A stretch of 64,000 nucleotides of DNA from contig NZ_JAMFLG010000019.1 in NCBI RefSeq assembly GCF_023502205.1, positions 1-64,000 on the forward strand, given 5' to 3'. This stretch comes from Aquiflexum sp. TKW24L. Its GTDB lineage: Bacteria > Bacteroidota > Bacteroidia > Cytophagales > Cyclobacteriaceae. The position numbers and the translations under genes are program-made. Each line of letters begins with the position of its first letter. Positions within the stretch are counted from its first letter, which is position 1. This document shows, one piece after another, positions 63,388 through 64,000 of this stretch. The notes beneath the pieces are model-generated. The model made no database searches and was not told the origin of the DNA. It saw only the letters and a program-made list of their open reading frames with translations.

Positions 63388-64000
63388 TCACTTCTCCAAC
63401 TCCTCCTGTTTATCTTTTTTCAGAGTAATAATGATTGCTCCGTTTTTGGCTTTTTCCCCAAATCTTATGGTTGCTGATTCACCCTTCAGGACTTCAATGC
63501 TTTGAATATCACCGGGGTTGATATTATCAAAATCGAAAAATTCCTCCAGTCCATTTTTTGTTTTAAGGTAGTAAACCGGTTTATCCCCTTTAGATTTTTG
63601 GTCCATTTGAAGATAAATCTTCGAATTTGGATCAGCATTTATTATCCAATCTCCTGATTGGCTTGCTGTGCCGGTTAAGGCTTTTACTCGTTCTTGGACG
63701 GGGGGGCTGTCAGAATCTATTGGCCCTGTACCAATTCTAAATTGTGGACTCGTGCTTTGAAATGTAGGCGGGATCTTCGACGGAGAAGCATATAGCATCC
63801 AATTTTTGGACCCATTCAAAGAAGCTTGTTGGTTTTCTGTCAGCTCATTTTTTATGGCAACCAGAGTACTGAGCTGCTTTTTCTTCAACCGATTTTCTAT
63901 GTCCAAAACAACATCCATCTGCTTGGAAACAGCTACCGCATCAGGTTTGGATTCTGCTAACAGTTTTTTCAGCTTTTCGGTTGCCGCATCAAGGTCCCAT
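63388..64000 (-). CDS. C-terminal part of a protein with TonB-plug-like end (partial, cut by right edge)
   Basis: The frame is open from the right edge, so the gene starts outside the window; at least 203 codons are seen. The N-terminal visible part is helical and charged (about the first 65 residues). The last third contains IQSIEVLKGESATIRFGEKA, which matches the plug-domain pattern of TonB-dependent receptors (IESIEVLKGPSATALYG), followed by NGAIIITLKK. This stand-alone plug-like end is also found on M56/BlaR1-type peptidases in Bacteroidota, so the whole protein could be one of those. No barrel follows, so it is not a receptor itself. Confidence 0.7.
   Translation of the reverse strand, partial: WDLDAATEKLKKLLAESKPDAVAVSKQMDVVLDIENRLKKKQLSTLVAIKNELTENQQASLNGSKNWMLYASPSKIPPTFQSTSPQFRIGTGPIDSDSPPVQERVKALTGTASQSGDWIINADPNSKIYLQMDQKSKGDKPVYYLKTKNGLEEFFDFDNINPGDIQSIEVLKGESATIRFGEKAKNGAIIITLKKDKQEELEK

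Noticed and set aside
1-64000. tRNA or rRNA genes, insertion sequences, prophage, toxin-antitoxin pairs
   Set aside because: No cloverleaf-like sequence, transposase, integrase or phage gene was recognised by reading. A tRNA scan and an IS search would settle this.

Overview
The window is chromosomal DNA from a member of the Bacteroidota, most likely order Cytophagales and probably close to the Cyclobacteriaceae. The evidence is: gldE in the usual mutY-ssb-gldE order, DUF4221 and DUF6702 proteins, a 29-residue bS22-like (AURKAIP1/COX24) ribosomal protein, SPII-type lipoproteins, moderate GC and few Shine-Dalgarno sequences. I saw no rRNA, tRNA, insertion sequence, prophage or CRISPR array. 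Nearly every gene is an ordinary core or metabolic gene; the unusual material lies mostly between genes.

Layout. 0.3-9 kb: M1 peptidase, HupE-like protein, DUF6702 protein, then two related outer-membrane beta-barrels flanking 3-hydroxyanthranilate dioxygenase and an M19 dipeptidase. 9-16 kb: a GH68 fructan/sucrose-active lipoprotein, a DUF4221 lipoprotein, a dipeptide epimerase, an M14 peptidase and a SIMPL protein. 16-22 kb: a housekeeping block (RNase G, bS22-like protein, TPR protein and HU on the minus strand; mutY, ssb and gldE on the plus strand). 22.5-28.5 kb: glutamate synthase gltBD. 28.7-36.6 kb: small lipoproteins, a DUF4890-like protein, NDH-2, a YebC protein, a YjjX-type NTPase and an M28 peptidase. 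36.6-40 kb: a ClC channel, a gene-free 440-bp stretch with three DnaA-box-like sites (candidate oriC), and two thioredoxin-fold proteins.

40-53 kb: kynurenine 3-monooxygenase and kynureninase with a divergent RidA protein, then fumarase, an amidase next to an MSOX/MTOX-type oxidase, and GTP-dependent PEP carboxykinase. 53-55.3 kb: a protein with a HEPN-like RX4H motif, followed by a dense array of 12 palindromic GGGCGTAGCCC cores. 55.3-63.3 kb: a trans-4-hydroxyproline catabolic set (deaminase, semialdehyde dehydrogenase, epimerase, FAD dehydrogenase) transcribed away from an AraC regulator, whose gene overlaps a DUF885 hydrolase gene. The right edge cuts a gene with a TonB-plug-like C-terminus.

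Pathway links. Hydroxyproline is converted by the 55-60 kb genes to 2-oxoglutarate, which gltBD can turn into glutamate. Kynurenine is converted by kmo, kynU and the distant haaO to aminocarboxymuconate semialdehyde. PEP carboxykinase and fumarase fit gluconeogenic growth on amino acids, and the many peptidases fit a protein-degrading lifestyle. The best leads for something undescribed are the palindromic array, a nested inverted-repeat element at 5.5 kb, the candidate oriC, and degenerate tracts with a 7-nt period in at least eight intergenic regions.
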